This document shows, piece by piece, positions 1 to 8,330 of a stretch of 64,000 nucleotides of DNA. This DNA is from Microbacterium flavescens. GTDB lineage: Bacteria > Actinomycetota > Actinomycetes > Actinomycetales > Microbacteriaceae. The position numbers were made by a program, and so were the translations under genes. The notes under the pieces are model-generated. The model had not been told where the DNA came from. It did no database searches and worked only from the letters and a program-made list of their open reading frames with translations. The stretch is taken from NCBI RefSeq assembly GCF_018588945.1, contig NZ_JAFIWA010000004.1, positions 248,001 to 312,000 on the forward strand. The letters run 5' to 3'. Positions within the stretch are counted from its first letter, which is position 1; every line of letters begins with the position of its first letter.

Positions 1-26
1 CGGACGTCCTGAGCCTTCTTGGCCAT
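1..26 (-). CDS. rpmG: 50S ribosomal protein L33, 5' end only (cut by window edge)
   Basis: Only the first nine codons are in the window; they read MAKKAQDVR, the usual start of actinobacterial L33. The ATG shares one base with the L28 stop codon (TAATG), so the two are translationally coupled. The rpmB-rpmG order is a common ribosomal-protein arrangement. The rest of the gene, including any zinc-binding cysteines, is outside the window, so whether this is a zinc or zinc-free L33 cannot be told. Confidence 0.85.
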
Positions 27-262
27 TAGAGCTTCACACCCTTCGCCTGGAGGTCACGCACGACCGCCTCGATGCCGCGGGCGTCGATGACCTTGATGCC
101 CTTGGCCGAAACGTTGAGCTTGATGTTGCGACCCAGCGACGGAACGAAGTAGGTCTTCTTCTGCACGTTCGGGTCGAAGCGGCGCTTCGTCCGGCGGTGC
201 GAGTGCGAGATGTTGTGACCGAAGCCGGGAACTGCTCCAGTCACCTGGCACACTGCTGCCAT
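26..262 (-). CDS. rpmB: 50S ribosomal protein L28
   Basis: This 78-residue protein of the large ribosomal subunit has the L28 core, with CQVTG near residue 5, the [12 protein letters not shown] stretch and the [10 protein letters not shown] motif. It has one cysteine and no CxxC pairs, so it is the zinc-independent (C-minus) type. An AAGGAGA ribosome-binding site lies about nine bases before the ATG. On the minus strand a TAGACT hexamer near 408-413 could be the -10 of its promoter. I see no Zur-box palindrome upstream, although C-minus paralogues in some actinobacteria are Zur-controlled. The gene overlaps rpmG by one base. Confidence 0.95.
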   Translation of the reverse strand: MAAVCQVTGAVPGFGHNISHSHRRTKRRFDPNVQKKTYFVPSLGRNIKLNVSAKGIKVIDARGIEAVVRDLQAKGVKL

Positions 263-452
263 AGTGATGTCTCCTTAGTACCGTGAGGCCGGACGGCCCC
301 ACCCAAGATCCCTTGTCTGCATCCCGCGCTCGACCCGGCCGGTGAAGGCCCGCGATCAAGTGGAGGACGCGAACTGCGTGCTGGAGTGCGCGCAGACAAA
401 GAGTCAGTCTAGCACGGGCGGCGCGGCGGCTTGACTCGGGCGGGGCGCCCCC

Positions 453-1874
453 TCAGTCGACGGCGTGGGCGACGCGGATGACGCTCTCGGGGTCCCACGC
501 GCGCGCGACGCGGCGCAGCCGTTCGGCGGCGGGACCGTACAGATCCGCCGCCGGAGCCGGCTTCTCGGTGAAGTTCTTCACGACGGCGGGTGCGGCGAAG
601 GGGCGCATGCGATCGACGACGGCGGATGCCGCATCCTGCACGGCAGCGCGGGCTCCGGGGAACGGCACCAGCCCCAGCGCGAAGACGAGACCGGCGCCGT
701 CGACCGCCGAGACCGCCCCGCCGACCACGCGCCTGGGCGACGCCGCGCCGCCCAGGTGCCGCAGCTCGATCGACAGCAGCGCCTCGGATGCCGGCTCCAG
801 CGCCACCCCGAGCAGGGTGTCGATCGCCGCCGCAGTTATCTCCGCGAGCACGACCGCCTCACCGAGCCCCGGCGCCGGCTGCGGGGGGTCTCCGTGCACC
901 GTGCTCAGTTCGGCCGGCGCCATCGGCCGCACCGAATCGAGGTCGGGAGCGAGGTCGCGCAGCGGCTGCAAGAGAGCAGCCGCGGTGGCGGCATCCGCTT
1001 GGATCGCCGTCTCGACGGCCACGAACGAACGGCCGCGAAGGGGATCGGGGATCTCGGGGATCGGCGGGTAGCGCAGTACCCGAGCGAGCGACGTGACCGA
1101 GTCGGGGAGGTCGGAGATCCACTCCCGCCACGCGTGCGCGATGTCGGCCGCTCGATCCAGCGGCCAGAGGAGCGCGCCCGCGTGAAGCTCGTCGATCACG
1201 TGGAGCCGGAGCTCCATCGAGGTCACCACGACGGGCGCGATGCCTCCGCGCACCGCCCAGAACAGCTCCGGATGATGGGCGTCGTCGATGGTGACGAGGC
1301 GGCCCTGGGCGTCGACCGCTTCGATCGAGAGGACACTGTTGACACCCAGCCCGTGTGAGCGGGCGAGCCAGCCGAGCCCGCCACCGAGGATGGATCCGAC
1401 GACCCCCACCGACGGCGCCATTCCCGAGACGGCGGCCAGGCCGTGTTGTCCCGCGGCGGCGGCCAGGCCTGCCGCGCTCGCGCCGGCGCCCACGCGTGCG
1501 GTGCGCGCCTCGGCGTCGATCACGACTCGGTCGAGTCGGCCGGTGCGCAGGAGGATGGTGTCGGTCAGCGGACCGAGCGCTCCGGCCCCATGGCCTGTGC
1601 TCTGAGGCGCGACGTGGAGGCCCAGACGGCGTGCGGCCTTCACGGTGGCCACGATGTCGTCCACGTCCGCGGCGATGACCACTGCGATGGGGCGCTGATC
1701 CACCAGCAGCTGCCACGCGGACCGGGCGGCGTCCCAGCCGGGTTCGTCCGGCAGGAGCAGCTCGCCCGACAGCTCGGCGCGCAGCCGCTCGAAGTGCTCG
1801 CCGGGCAGGGCGGTCTCAGCCGTCGCGGGCCGCTGGTCGGGGGTCGGGAGCGAGGGGTCGATGGTCACGTTCAT
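453..1874 (-). CDS. FAD-linked oxidoreductase, BBE (berberine bridge enzyme-like) family
   Basis: A 473-residue flavoprotein. The N-terminal half is a PCMH-type FAD-binding domain: QSTGHGAG at about residues 91-98 supplies the histidine used in this family for covalent FAD attachment, and the glycine-rich GSILGGGLGWL lies near 160. The cysteine that makes the second (6-S-cysteinyl) flavin bond in bicovalent members is not seen in the usual glycine-rich segment. The C-terminus has the short BBE domain with YGP followed by the RL...WDP pattern. The start is set at ATG 1874 because the upstream extension overlaps the glycosyltransferase gene and has no family character. It lies 70 bases downstream of the glycosyltransferase on the same strand, probably in one operon. 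The substrate is unknown; oxidation of an alcohol or sugar is the family norm. Confidence 0.85.
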   Translation of the reverse strand: MNVTIDPSLPTPDQRPATAETALPGEHFERLRAELSGELLLPDEPGWDAARSAWQLLVDQRPIAVVIAADVDDIVATVKAARRLGLHVAPQSTGHGAGALGPLTDTILLRTGRLDRVVIDAEARTARVGAGASAAGLAAAAGQHGLAAVSGMAPSVGVVGSILGGGLGWLARSHGLGVNSVLSIEAVDAQGRLVTIDDAHHPELFWAVRGGIAPVVVTSMELRLHVIDELHAGALLWPLDRAADIAHAWREWISDLPDSVTSLARVLRYPPIPEIPDPLRGRSFVAVETAIQADAATAAALLQPLRDLAPDLDSVRPMAPAELSTVHGDPPQPAPGLGEAVVLAEITAAAIDTLLGVALEPASEALLSIELRHLGGAASPRRVVGGAVSAVDGAGLVFALGLVPFPGARAAVQDAASAVVDRMRPFAAPAVVKNFTEKPAPAADLYGPAAERLRRVARAWDPESVIRVAHAVD

Positions 1875-1944
1875 TCTCTTTCGTCGTCGGGTGATCGTTA
1901 TTGTCCAGAGGTTCAGAGGGCGCGTGGAGGCCGCGATGATGCAG

Positions 1945-3243
1945 TCAGCGTCGGGCTCCGGCGGAGAGGAGTGCCTGAAGCACGCTTTCGATACCAGCGG
2001 GTCCGGGAGCATTCCGGATCGCCGTGCCGATGCGCTGCGCGTTGTCGCGGTACGACGGATCGCGCAGCAGGCTGTCCACCGCCTTCCGCAGCTGCGGTGG
2101 CGCGACGCGACCCTCGCGCGGGCGCAGTCGCAGACCCGCGCCGCTCCACGCCACCCTCGCCGAGACCTCCGTCTTGTCCTCGGTGTCGCCGGCCGCGACG
2201 ATCGGGACGCCGTGCGCGAGGGCGTAGTGCACGCCGCCGTATCCGCCGTTGGTGACGAAGGCGCTCAGCAGCGGGAAGAGTCGGTCGTAGGGGAGATACG
2301 GCGCGATGCGGGCGTTGGCCGGCAGCGTGGCTGCGGGGACGTCGCGTCCTCCCGTCGAGGCCACCACGAGCACGTCGTGGTCGGCGAGCGCCTCGAAGGT
2401 GGGAAGGACCAGTCCCGAGAGATCGCCGTTGGCGACGGTCCCCTGCGTCACATGGACGACGGGCCGCCCGCTGCGCAAGTCGTCCCACCAGTCCGGCACC
2501 TCGACGGTCGACGCGTCGGCGAGCGAGACGGGGCCCACGAAATGGACGGGGGTGGCCAGATCGCTGCGCGGGTACTCGAACTCGCTCACGCTGAACTGCA
2601 CCACGGCGTCGGCCAGGGACGGGTAGTCCATGACGGGAGCCCGCAGCTCGGTGCCGACGAGCTCGCGCACCATGCGCTCGGCGGTCCGCTGCAGTTCGGA
2701 GAAGACGAAGCGGTCGGTCGTCCACGACAGGACCCCGTTGCGCACGCGGCCGAGCGGCCCGGCCAGGGGCGGGATCCCGAGCGCGAACGGGGCGGTGTCA
2801 CGGCTCCGCAGTCCGAGCGGGACGATGCCGAGGTTCACCACCGGGGGCCGCGTGTGCGCGGTGCGCGCGAGCAGCAGCATCGCCCCGAGGAACATGCTCT
2901 CGGTCAGCACGGCGTCGGCCGGCTCCTCCGCGAGCAGCGCGTCGACGGCGCGCAGCTGACTCGGCGCCGGCTCGAGGAAGATGTGCTGCAGGTCCCAGCG
3001 CGGCCCCGCGACCCCGCGGAGTCCGACGCGGCCCGGGAACGCGGCATCCATGTCCCGATCGTCGTAGTCGGCATCGGCCGGAAGCGGGCACCAGCGAGCT
3101 CCGGTGGCTTCGACGACGTCGCGGTAGCGGCCACCTGTGAGGAAGCGGACCCGGTGCCCGGCGGTCACGAGGGTCCGCGCCACCGCAAGCAGCGGCATGA
3201 CGTGTCCGTGCACCGGGGTGCTGCAGATGAGCAGTGACAGCAT
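1945..3243 (-). CDS. GT1-family (MGT/UGT-like) glycosyltransferase
   Basis: A 432-residue GT-B fold enzyme that should transfer a sugar from an NDP-sugar to a small hydrophobic acceptor. The N-terminus has the family's HGHVMPLLAVARTL motif. The donor-binding region near residue 330 reads NGGYGGVHYALAHGVPIV, a variant of the common HGG(W/F)GS motif, and is followed by EDKTE instead of the usual DQ pair. There is no signal peptide. It is the first gene of a two-gene unit with the FAD oxidoreductase and is divergent from a TetR regulator 66 bases away. A GGAG ribosome-binding site precedes the ATG. Macrolide- or polyketide-inactivating glycosyltransferases are close in type, but the acceptor cannot be read from the sequence. 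Confidence 0.88.
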   Translation of the reverse strand: MLSLLICSTPVHGHVMPLLAVARTLVTAGHRVRFLTGGRYRDVVEATGARWCPLPADADYDDRDMDAAFPGRVGLRGVAGPRWDLQHIFLEPAPSQLRAVDALLAEEPADAVLTESMFLGAMLLLARTAHTRPPVVNLGIVPLGLRSRDTAPFALGIPPLAGPLGRVRNGVLSWTTDRFVFSELQRTAERMVRELVGTELRAPVMDYPSLADAVVQFSVSEFEYPRSDLATPVHFVGPVSLADASTVEVPDWWDDLRSGRPVVHVTQGTVANGDLSGLVLPTFEALADHDVLVVASTGGRDVPAATLPANARIAPYLPYDRLFPLLSAFVTNGGYGGVHYALAHGVPIVAAGDTEDKTEVSARVAWSGAGLRLRPREGRVAPPQLRKAVDSLLRDPSYRDNAQRIGTAIRNAPGPAGIESVLQALLSAGARR

Positions 3244-3309
3244 GACTTCTCCAACTGATAGGCTTTTGAAACTACTCGTGGAGTATTCACTACCCTGTCA
3301 GGAAAGTCA
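3244..3309. promoter_or_regulatory. Divergent promoter region with candidate TetR operator
   Basis: The 66-base gap between the glycosyltransferase and tetR contains a small inverted repeat at 3273-3285, TACTC-GTG-GAGTA, extended by one more matching pair at 3271/3287. On the minus strand TATCAG (3255-3260) is a plausible -10 for the glycosyltransferase. The symmetry and position suit a dimeric TetR site that would control both directions. This is inference; binding has not been shown. Confidence 0.5.
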
Positions 3310-3933
3310 ATGACCCCGTACGTGTCGCCTCTGCGCGAGGCCCAGGCCGCGCAGACCCGAACCCGCATCCTCGACGCGGCGGTGCGCGTGTTCGGTGAGG
3401 CCGGGTACTCCGGCGCATCGCTCGCCCGCATCGCGAAAGAGGCCGGTGTCTCGCTCGAGACCGTGAAGCAGAACGGCCCGAAGTCGGCACTGCTGCTCGC
3501 AGGGTTCGACCACGCGTTCTCCGGCGCAGAGGGTGAGGGCCCGCTGCACACGCGCGAGCTCGGCGAGGCGGCGGAGGAGCTCGAGCCCAGCCGGCTGCTG
3601 CCGTTCCTGGTCGAGTTCGTGGGGAGCGCGAACGCACGCGTCGCCCGGCTCTGGCCGCGGATGCTCGAAGCGGCTGCGGGGGACGCCGACGTCGCACAGC
3701 GACTGCGCGACCTGCAGGCGAGCCGTCGTGCCGACATGGTCGGCGCGGTCGCGATGTTCCGGCGCAGGGGACTCTGCGACAGCACCCTCCCGGACGCCGA
3801 ACTCGCCGACGCACTGTCCTTCCTCATCTCGCCGGAGAGCTACACGCAGCTCGTGACCGAGGCGGGATGGAGCGCCGACGCGTACCACGCATGGCTCGTC
3901 CGCGCCGTGGGGCGGGTGGTCCTGGCGGACTGA
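3310..3933 (+). CDS. TetR-family transcriptional regulator
   Basis: A 207-residue one-component regulator. The N-terminal TetR_N helix-turn-helix covers about residues 15-60 (TRTRILDAAVRVFGEAGY, then the GVSLETVKQN recognition helix region). The remainder is a divergent all-helical ligand and dimerisation domain. AGGAAAG precedes the ATG. Divergence from the glycosyltransferase/FAD-oxidase pair, with a palindrome between them, suggests local control, probably repression lifted by the compound those enzymes modify. The ligand is unknown. Confidence 0.9.
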   Translation: MTPYVSPLREAQAAQTRTRILDAAVRVFGEAGYSGASLARIAKEAGVSLETVKQNGPKSALLLAGFDHAFSGAEGEGPLHTRELGEAAEELEPSRLLPFLVEFVGSANARVARLWPRMLEAAAGDADVAQRLRDLQASRRADMVGAVAMFRRRGLCDSTLPDAELADALSFLISPESYTQLVTEAGWSADAYHAWLVRAVGRVVLAD

Positions 3934-3946
3934 ACCGGCACCCCGG

Positions 3947-4612
3947 TCACAGGTCGGCGGCGCCGCGCCCCCAGCGGAACGCCGACACGGTCGGCTCGCC
4001 CGGGATCCAGAACCGCCACGGGAAGCTCGCCGTGCCCGCCACGCCGGCGACGCCCACACGGGGCCCGGACGCGATGGGGGCGATCTGCCCGGCGGCGAGC
4101 GCGAGCCGCGCGACCGCACCGTGATGGGGCGCGCCGGTGATCGCGTCGATGCCGTCGTGGAGCGGATGCCGCAGCCCCACGGCATCGCCCAGCCGACCGG
4201 GTCCGCGCGCGAGGTCGCGAGCCGTGCGCGCGGCGGGGCGGCGAGCGAACGCGGTCTCGAGGCCCTCGAGCACTTCGCCCCCGCGCAGGAGCACACCGCC
4301 GGCCACCCCTTCCGGCCCGCACACGACGTTCACGCACGAGTGGATGCCGTGACTCAGGTACACGTACAGGTGGCCCGGCTCGCCCCACATCGTGGCGTTG
4401 CGCGCGGTCGGGCCCATTCGGGCGTGCGAGCCCGGATCGGGGATCGGCCCCGTGCCGCGGCCGTGATACGCCTCGACCTCGGTGAGGCGGACGGTGACGG
4501 TCTCGCCCGCCACCGTGGTGGTCAGGTGCGCTCCGAGCAGGCGCGGCGCGACATCGGCGGGAAGCCCGACGAGATCGTCGCGCGTCGCCGCGCGCAGCTC
4601 GTCTCCCGCCAT
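3947..4612 (-). CDS. mpg: DNA-3-methyladenine glycosylase (AAG/MPG family)
   Basis: A 221-residue base-excision-repair enzyme that removes alkylated purines. It shows the conserved AAG blocks: ARNATMWG, the YVYLSHGIHSCVNVV segment, VLLRGGEVLEG and LARGPGRLGDAVG. The catalytic glutamate is expected in the TEVEAYHG motif. The length is normal for bacterial MPG. It is convergent with tetR, 13 bases apart, and stands alone on its strand: a strong hairpin separates it from the next gene upstream. Confidence 0.93.
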   Translation of the reverse strand: MAGDELRAATRDDLVGLPADVAPRLLGAHLTTTVAGETVTVRLTEVEAYHGRGTGPIPDPGSHARMGPTARNATMWGEPGHLYVYLSHGIHSCVNVVCGPEGVAGGVLLRGGEVLEGLETAFARRPAARTARDLARGPGRLGDAVGLRHPLHDGIDAITGAPHHGAVARLALAAGQIAPIASGPRVGVAGVAGTASFPWRFWIPGEPTVSAFRWGRGAADL

Positions 4613-4643
4613 GGCGTGAGTCTACGTGCGGACGGACGGACAA

Positions 4644-4684
4644 CGCGTCCCGGGAAGCCGTGCCGAGCGGCATCCCGGGACGCG
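4644..4684 (-). terminator. Hairpin downstream of the PadR-linked membrane gene
   Basis: GCGTCCCGGGA at 4645-4655 pairs perfectly with TCCCGGGACGC at 4673-4683, with an inner GCCG/CGGC stem in the loop. There is no T-tract. It lies between the end of the membrane-protein gene and the start of mpg, so it most likely ends the padR transcript and insulates mpg. Confidence 0.6.
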
Positions 4685-4798
4685 CCCCGGCGCGCACGGA
4701 GTCGAAGCGTTTCACGCCTCACCGCGCCGGAGTCGGGTGTGCGGCGTCTGGGCGCTGCACACGTCAGGGGTGGGCGCAGATCGCCCCGCGAGGAGGTG

Positions 4799-5629
4799 TC
4801 AGGCGGTCGCGGCGCGCGACGTCGCAGGGCGGGCGTTGGCCACCGCCACCAGCGTGGCGACGCCGGCGATGGCACCGGCGGACCACATCAGTCCGAGTGC
4901 GCCGGCGTTCGAGCCGGCGACCGTGTAGCCGATGAGCGAGGCCGCGATGGCGACCACGCCGACGGAGGCGACGCTCGCCAGCCGGGCGTCGCGATGCGCC
5001 AGACGACGGACGAGGTCGACGGCCGCGCCCAGGAGGACCGCGATGCCGAGCGCCATGATGAGCGGCGCCCAGTACAGCACCGCGGGGGTCGCGGCACCGG
5101 CGACGACCAGAGCGGCGGCGGTGCGAGGCCTCCGAGCCTTCAGAGTGATGCCGGACAGCAGCAGAGCCGAGACCACGAAGCCCTGGATGGTGCCTTCGAG
5201 GTAAGGCATTCCGGGCTGGAGCAGCTGCCCGATGCTCATCGGAAGGATGAAGGCCACGAGGACGGCGGCGCCGAGCACCCACCACCAGCGGGACGTGAAA
5301 CGGAGGACGGAGTTCATGATCGTTGCTTTCGGTTCAGACGGCAGACTCCGCAGTGCCGCGCGTTCTGTGTGTACCCAGAGCAGGTCGGCCGGGATGCCGG
5401 ACGCTGCTCGCCGCGCGATGGAGAAGGCCACCGCGACGGGCGGCGTGCCGATCTCACGCGCGTAGGCCTGCTGCTCCCACAGGTCGGAGTGGATCTCGTC
5501 GCGTCGACGCTCGGCCGCCGGCGCGCTCACCCAACCCGTGTAGCAGTCGACCCATCCTCGGACGAGCTGCACGGCGATTCCCGTGGTCGCAGCTCCTCCG
5601 ACACGCTCCCGGGCCAGCAGCCCGGTCAC
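4799..5629 (-). CDS. PadR-linked membrane protein with N-terminal permease-prefix-like region
   Basis: The start is placed at GTG 5629, whose last two bases overlap the padR stop codon (GTGA), giving 276 residues. The first ~90 residues are soluble and match the pattern often coupled to PadR regulators (WVDCYTGWVSAPAAERRRDEI, then SDLWEQ and PADLLW). Five or six hydrophobic segments follow, beginning near FTSRWWWVLGAAVLVAFIL. Genes of this type are usually co-transcribed with a padR gene and may act with it in envelope stress sensing, but the function is not established. Confidence 0.75.
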   Translation of the reverse strand: MTGLLARERVGGAATTGIAVQLVRGWVDCYTGWVSAPAAERRRDEIHSDLWEQQAYAREIGTPPVAVAFSIARRAASGIPADLLWVHTERAALRSLPSEPKATIMNSVLRFTSRWWWVLGAAVLVAFILPMSIGQLLQPGMPYLEGTIQGFVVSALLLSGITLKARRPRTAAALVVAGAATPAVLYWAPLIMALGIAVLLGAAVDLVRRLAHRDARLASVASVGVVAIAASLIGYTVAGSNAGALGLMWSAGAIAGVATLVAVANARPATSRAATA

Positions 5630-5991
5630 AGTGTTCCCCACGCTGCTCGCCCCTGCGCCAGCGGCGCCCGGGATGATGACTGCCGGTGCTGGGCCAGCGC
5701 CGCCGAAGCGGCGGTGCCGTCGACCTGGTACAGACGGCGGCGCGGACGCCCCTCGGCGGCCGCGTCGTCGGCGTCCTCCCACGTGCTGGAGAGGAAGCCG
5801 GCGGTCTCGAGCCGACCGAGCGCCTTGTACAGCGTGCCGTGCGACGTGAGGCCCCCGGTTTCATCGCCCTGGGCGATGACCCGTGCGATGCCGAAGCCGT
5901 GGAAGCTCTCTTCGCCGCTGCGCCGAAGCTGCAGCGCGGCGTCGAGGATCGCCAGCTCGAGCGGCAGCAGGGTGCCTGGTTTCCGTCGCAT
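5626..5991 (-). CDS. PadR-family transcriptional regulator
   Basis: A 121-residue winged-helix regulator. The PadR core is clear: LLPLELAILDAALQL, FHGFGIARVI, the recognition region HGTLYKALGRLETAGFL, and the basic wing EGRPRRRLYQV. The C-terminal dimerisation helix is short, as in the small PadR subfamily. It overlaps the membrane-protein gene by four bases. Its promoter contains a perfect 29-base palindrome over the -35, so autorepression is likely. The -10 sits so close to the ATG that the mRNA should be leaderless. Confidence 0.92.
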   Translation of the reverse strand: MRRKPGTLLPLELAILDAALQLRRSGEESFHGFGIARVIAQGDETGGLTSHGTLYKALGRLETAGFLSSTWEDADDAAAEGRPRRRLYQVDGTAASAALAQHRQSSSRAPLAQGRAAWGTL

Positions 5992-5997
5992 GAGTCA

Positions 5998-6037
5998 TTT
6001 ATAGGCAGATATCTTCCCATTGTCAATGGGAAGATAT
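5998..6037 (-). promoter_or_regulatory. padR promoter with perfect palindromic operator
   Basis: On the minus strand there is TTGACA (6021-6026), a 17-base spacer and TATAAA (5998-6003), an almost ideal housekeeping promoter. Arms ATATCTTCCCATTG and its complement (6009-6022 and 6024-6037, one-base spacer) form a perfect palindrome centred on the -35. Six bases separate the -10 from the padR ATG, so transcription should begin at or next to the start codon. Confidence 0.8.
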
Positions 6038-6070
6038 GCGGTGCTCGCAAACGCCGGAATTCCGCCGGAG

Positions 6071-7483
6071 TCAGGCCGGGGGAACCTGGCACCACGAGAT
6101 CGACGATCCGGCCAGTGCGGTGACCTCCGCGCCGTCCGCGAGCTCGAGCACCCGCGTCTCGGTGCGCTCGGGGAGGGGCAGCTGGTACGTGTCGTACGGA
6201 TTGGCGACGGCGTCGGGGGCGACGAGCACGGCGGCGTAGCGCGCACTGGGCGACACGCAGACCTGGAGTACGGCATCCGTGTCGGCGACCTCGCTCAGCA
6301 GGCGAGTGCCGCCGTCGGGCGCGACGAGCGAGATCGATGTGCGGCCGGTCGGCACGCCGTCGCCCTCGAGCACCGCGGCGGTGCGGATCGTCGAACCGTC
6401 GGGGAGCGGCGTGACGCTGCTCGGGGGTCCGGGATCGGGGTCCGGTGAGACGAGCGGCAATTCGGTCGCGTCGGTCAGGTCGATCGACACGAGTGCGTCC
6501 GTGCGCTCGACGACCGCGGCGCTCGAGCCGCGCGCGATCCCCTCGATGGTCATCGCCGACCCGAGGGCCGTGGCCCCTTCGCCCGCCGACCCGGTCAGCA
6601 GCAGCGATCCGTCGAAGGACAGCAGCAGGATGCTGTCGGTGTCGGGCACGAAGCGCCACTCGGCGACGCGCGGATCGGCGCCGTCGACGGTCACCTCGAC
6701 GGGCTCGGCGTCGGGATCCCGGAGCGACATCGTGTAGAGCAGGCTCTCGCGTCCGCTCTCGGCCGTGAGCGCGGCATCCGAGAAGGTGAATCCGATCGTG
6801 TCGCCCCGATCGGCGCTCTGCAGATTCGAGACGAAGCCGTCGCCGGGAAGTCTCAGCTCACGGGGGTTCGCGCCGTCGAGATCAGTCATGATGAGCCCGG
6901 CGCGGTCGTCGTCGGTGCGGACGGAGATCACGAGGTGGGTGGAGGTCGCGCGGTAGTCCTCGATGTGCGGATGCTCGAACACGGGCTCGGCGCTCTCGCC
7001 GGACAGGTCGCTCCGGAAGATCGTGTCGCCGTCGGACCCGCGCTGGAGCAGCTCTACCTGGGCCGGCGGCGTGCGGAACGTCTCGGAGATCGTCGCCGTC
7101 GGACCACCGCCGAGCGATGTCACGCCGTCGATCTCGACGGAGTACTCGGTGTCGTCCCACAGCGGCAGCGCGAACCGGATGCCGACGCTGCGCCCGGCGG
7201 TGTCGACGGCGAACGGCGTCGCCGGCGTGATCGTGACCTGCGACGGGTCGACGTCGGCGATCGACTGCGTGGTGGTGATGATGAGGCGGCCGCCGGATGC
7301 CTCGGCCGCCGCCGCCGGGTCGACCTGCACTTCTGTGACCCGGGGTCCTTGCGCGACGGTCGCCGCGGCACCCGCCAGGCCGGCCACGGCGAGCACAGCG
7401 ACGACGAGCGCGAAGGCGCCGACGAACGCGCGACCGCGCCGTCGGCGTCCGCGGGAGCGGCGCGTCGACGGCTCAGTACTCAT
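6071..7483 (-). CDS. Membrane-anchored TolB-like beta-propeller protein
   Basis: A 470-residue protein with a basic N-terminus (RRSRGRRRRGR), one membrane segment at about residues 19-42, and a long extracytoplasmic part. After an Ig-like stretch, the rest shows repeated short blades of the TolB/WD40-like type, such as IFRSDLSG and GLIMTDLDGANPREL. It is the last gene of the zur operon and overlaps the TIGR03943 gene by 11 bases; GAGGA precedes its ATG. A role as an outside metal-status or scaffold protein for the adjacent permease is possible but only inferred from location. Confidence 0.75.
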   Translation of the reverse strand: MSTEPSTRRSRGRRRRGRAFVGAFALVVAVLAVAGLAGAAATVAQGPRVTEVQVDPAAAAEASGGRLIITTTQSIADVDPSQVTITPATPFAVDTAGRSVGIRFALPLWDDTEYSVEIDGVTSLGGGPTATISETFRTPPAQVELLQRGSDGDTIFRSDLSGESAEPVFEHPHIEDYRATSTHLVISVRTDDDRAGLIMTDLDGANPRELRLPGDGFVSNLQSADRGDTIGFTFSDAALTAESGRESLLYTMSLRDPDAEPVEVTVDGADPRVAEWRFVPDTDSILLLSFDGSLLLTGSAGEGATALGSAMTIEGIARGSSAAVVERTDALVSIDLTDATELPLVSPDPDPGPPSSVTPLPDGSTIRTAAVLEGDGVPTGRTSISLVAPDGGTRLLSEVADTDAVLQVCVSPSARYAAVLVAPDAVANPYDTYQLPLPERTETRVLELADGAEVTALAGSSISWCQVPPA

Positions 7484-8330
7484 ACGGATCCTCGGGCTCC
7501 TCGATCTCGGCGACCGATGCCGCGTCGATCTCGAGGCGGCCGTCCGATGTGGCGCGCACCGTGCCGGCGACCGTGACCCACTGGCCGGTGCCGGGGTTCG
7601 ATGCGCCCGCGACGGCGACGCTCGCGGGCTGCGCGTCGATGACGCAGTGAGTGACGACGAGCCGCGTCAGGTCGAACGTGCCGTCCTCGCCCGGGGTGAC
7701 GAAGCCGGTCAGCTCGATGGGGTCTCCGTCGAACGCCTCGGGATCGGTCGCCGTCGCGAACACCGTGGCCCACTCGCCGACCCCGAACGACGACGTGTCT
7801 CCGGTCGCGGCGAGGGTGACGGCATCCGCTCCCGCGAACAGCGGGGTTGCGCCGACGTCGCGCGACATGGCGAGTTCGGCCGACAGCGACGCGGGCGGCA
7901 GCACGAGGGTGAGGACGACGATTCCGGATGCCGCGACCCCACCCACCATCGTCGCCGCCACGCCTGCCGGGTGCCGGCGCGCGTGCGTGTGGTCGTGCTC
8001 GTGTTGAGTGTCCAGGACACGCCGCTCCCCGCCTCCCGCGTGCGGCGTTTCCTGGACACTCGACAGGGGGGACGAGGGGGCCGAGCCTGGGGTGTCGAGG
8101 GTGGAGCCGTGGTCGTGGCCGTGGTCGGCCTCGGCGCCGAGCGGCAGGGCGAACGACGCGACCGCTCCGACGAGCGCGACGACCGCCATCGAGACCGCGA
8201 ACCACGTCGAGTCGGGGTTGATGTAGAGGCCGAGCCGGCCGGTGAGGGCGAGGCCGAGCGTGACCACGGCGAGGACCGCGGCCAGCCCGACTCCGAGCCA
8301 CCGCGTGCCGATCCACTCCGCCCTACGCAA
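7473..8330 (-). CDS. TIGR03943-family permease partner (DUF1980-like), with an in-frame palindromic insertion
   Basis: A 285-residue membrane protein of the family that pairs with UPF0718/ArsP-like permeases. It has two N-terminal membrane segments, a histidine-rich loop, a third membrane segment and a C-terminal domain with the family's THCVIDA motif. The loop's two histidine clusters (HGHDHG and HEHDHTHARRH) are separated by about 30 residues encoded mainly by a 62-base palindromic element (8003-8064). The start is uncertain; TTG at 8330 overlaps the permease by eight bases. Location in the zur operon and the histidines point to zinc. Confidence 0.82.
   Translation of the reverse strand: MRRAEWIGTRWLGVGLAAVLAVVTLGLALTGRLGLYINPDSTWFAVSMAVVALVGAVASFALPLGAEADHGHDHGSTLDTPGSAPSSPLSSVQETPHAGGGERRVLDTQHEHDHTHARRHPAGVAATMVGGVAASGIVVLTLVLPPASLSAELAMSRDVGATPLFAGADAVTLAATGDTSSFGVGEWATVFATATDPEAFDGDPIELTGFVTPGEDGTFDLTRLVVTHCVIDAQPASVAVAGASNPGTGQWVTVAGTVRATSDGRLEIDAASVAEIEEPEDPYEY
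8003..8064. repeat. 62-bp palindromic element, copy A (inside a coding region)
   Basis: Arms 8003-8025 and 8042-8064 are complementary at 21 of 23 positions around a 16-base loop; the core is GTTGAGTGTCCAGGACAC. A second element of the same length and design lies at 9818-9879. Copy A is in frame within the TIGR03943 gene and adds residues without breaking it, as described for some palindromic elements that insert in genes. Confidence 0.8.

Noticed and set aside
465..1358. Long plus-strand reading frame opposite the FAD oxidoreductase
   Set aside because: It is a high-GC shadow rich in Arg/Ala/Gly without domain signs; the opposite strand has a clear enzyme.
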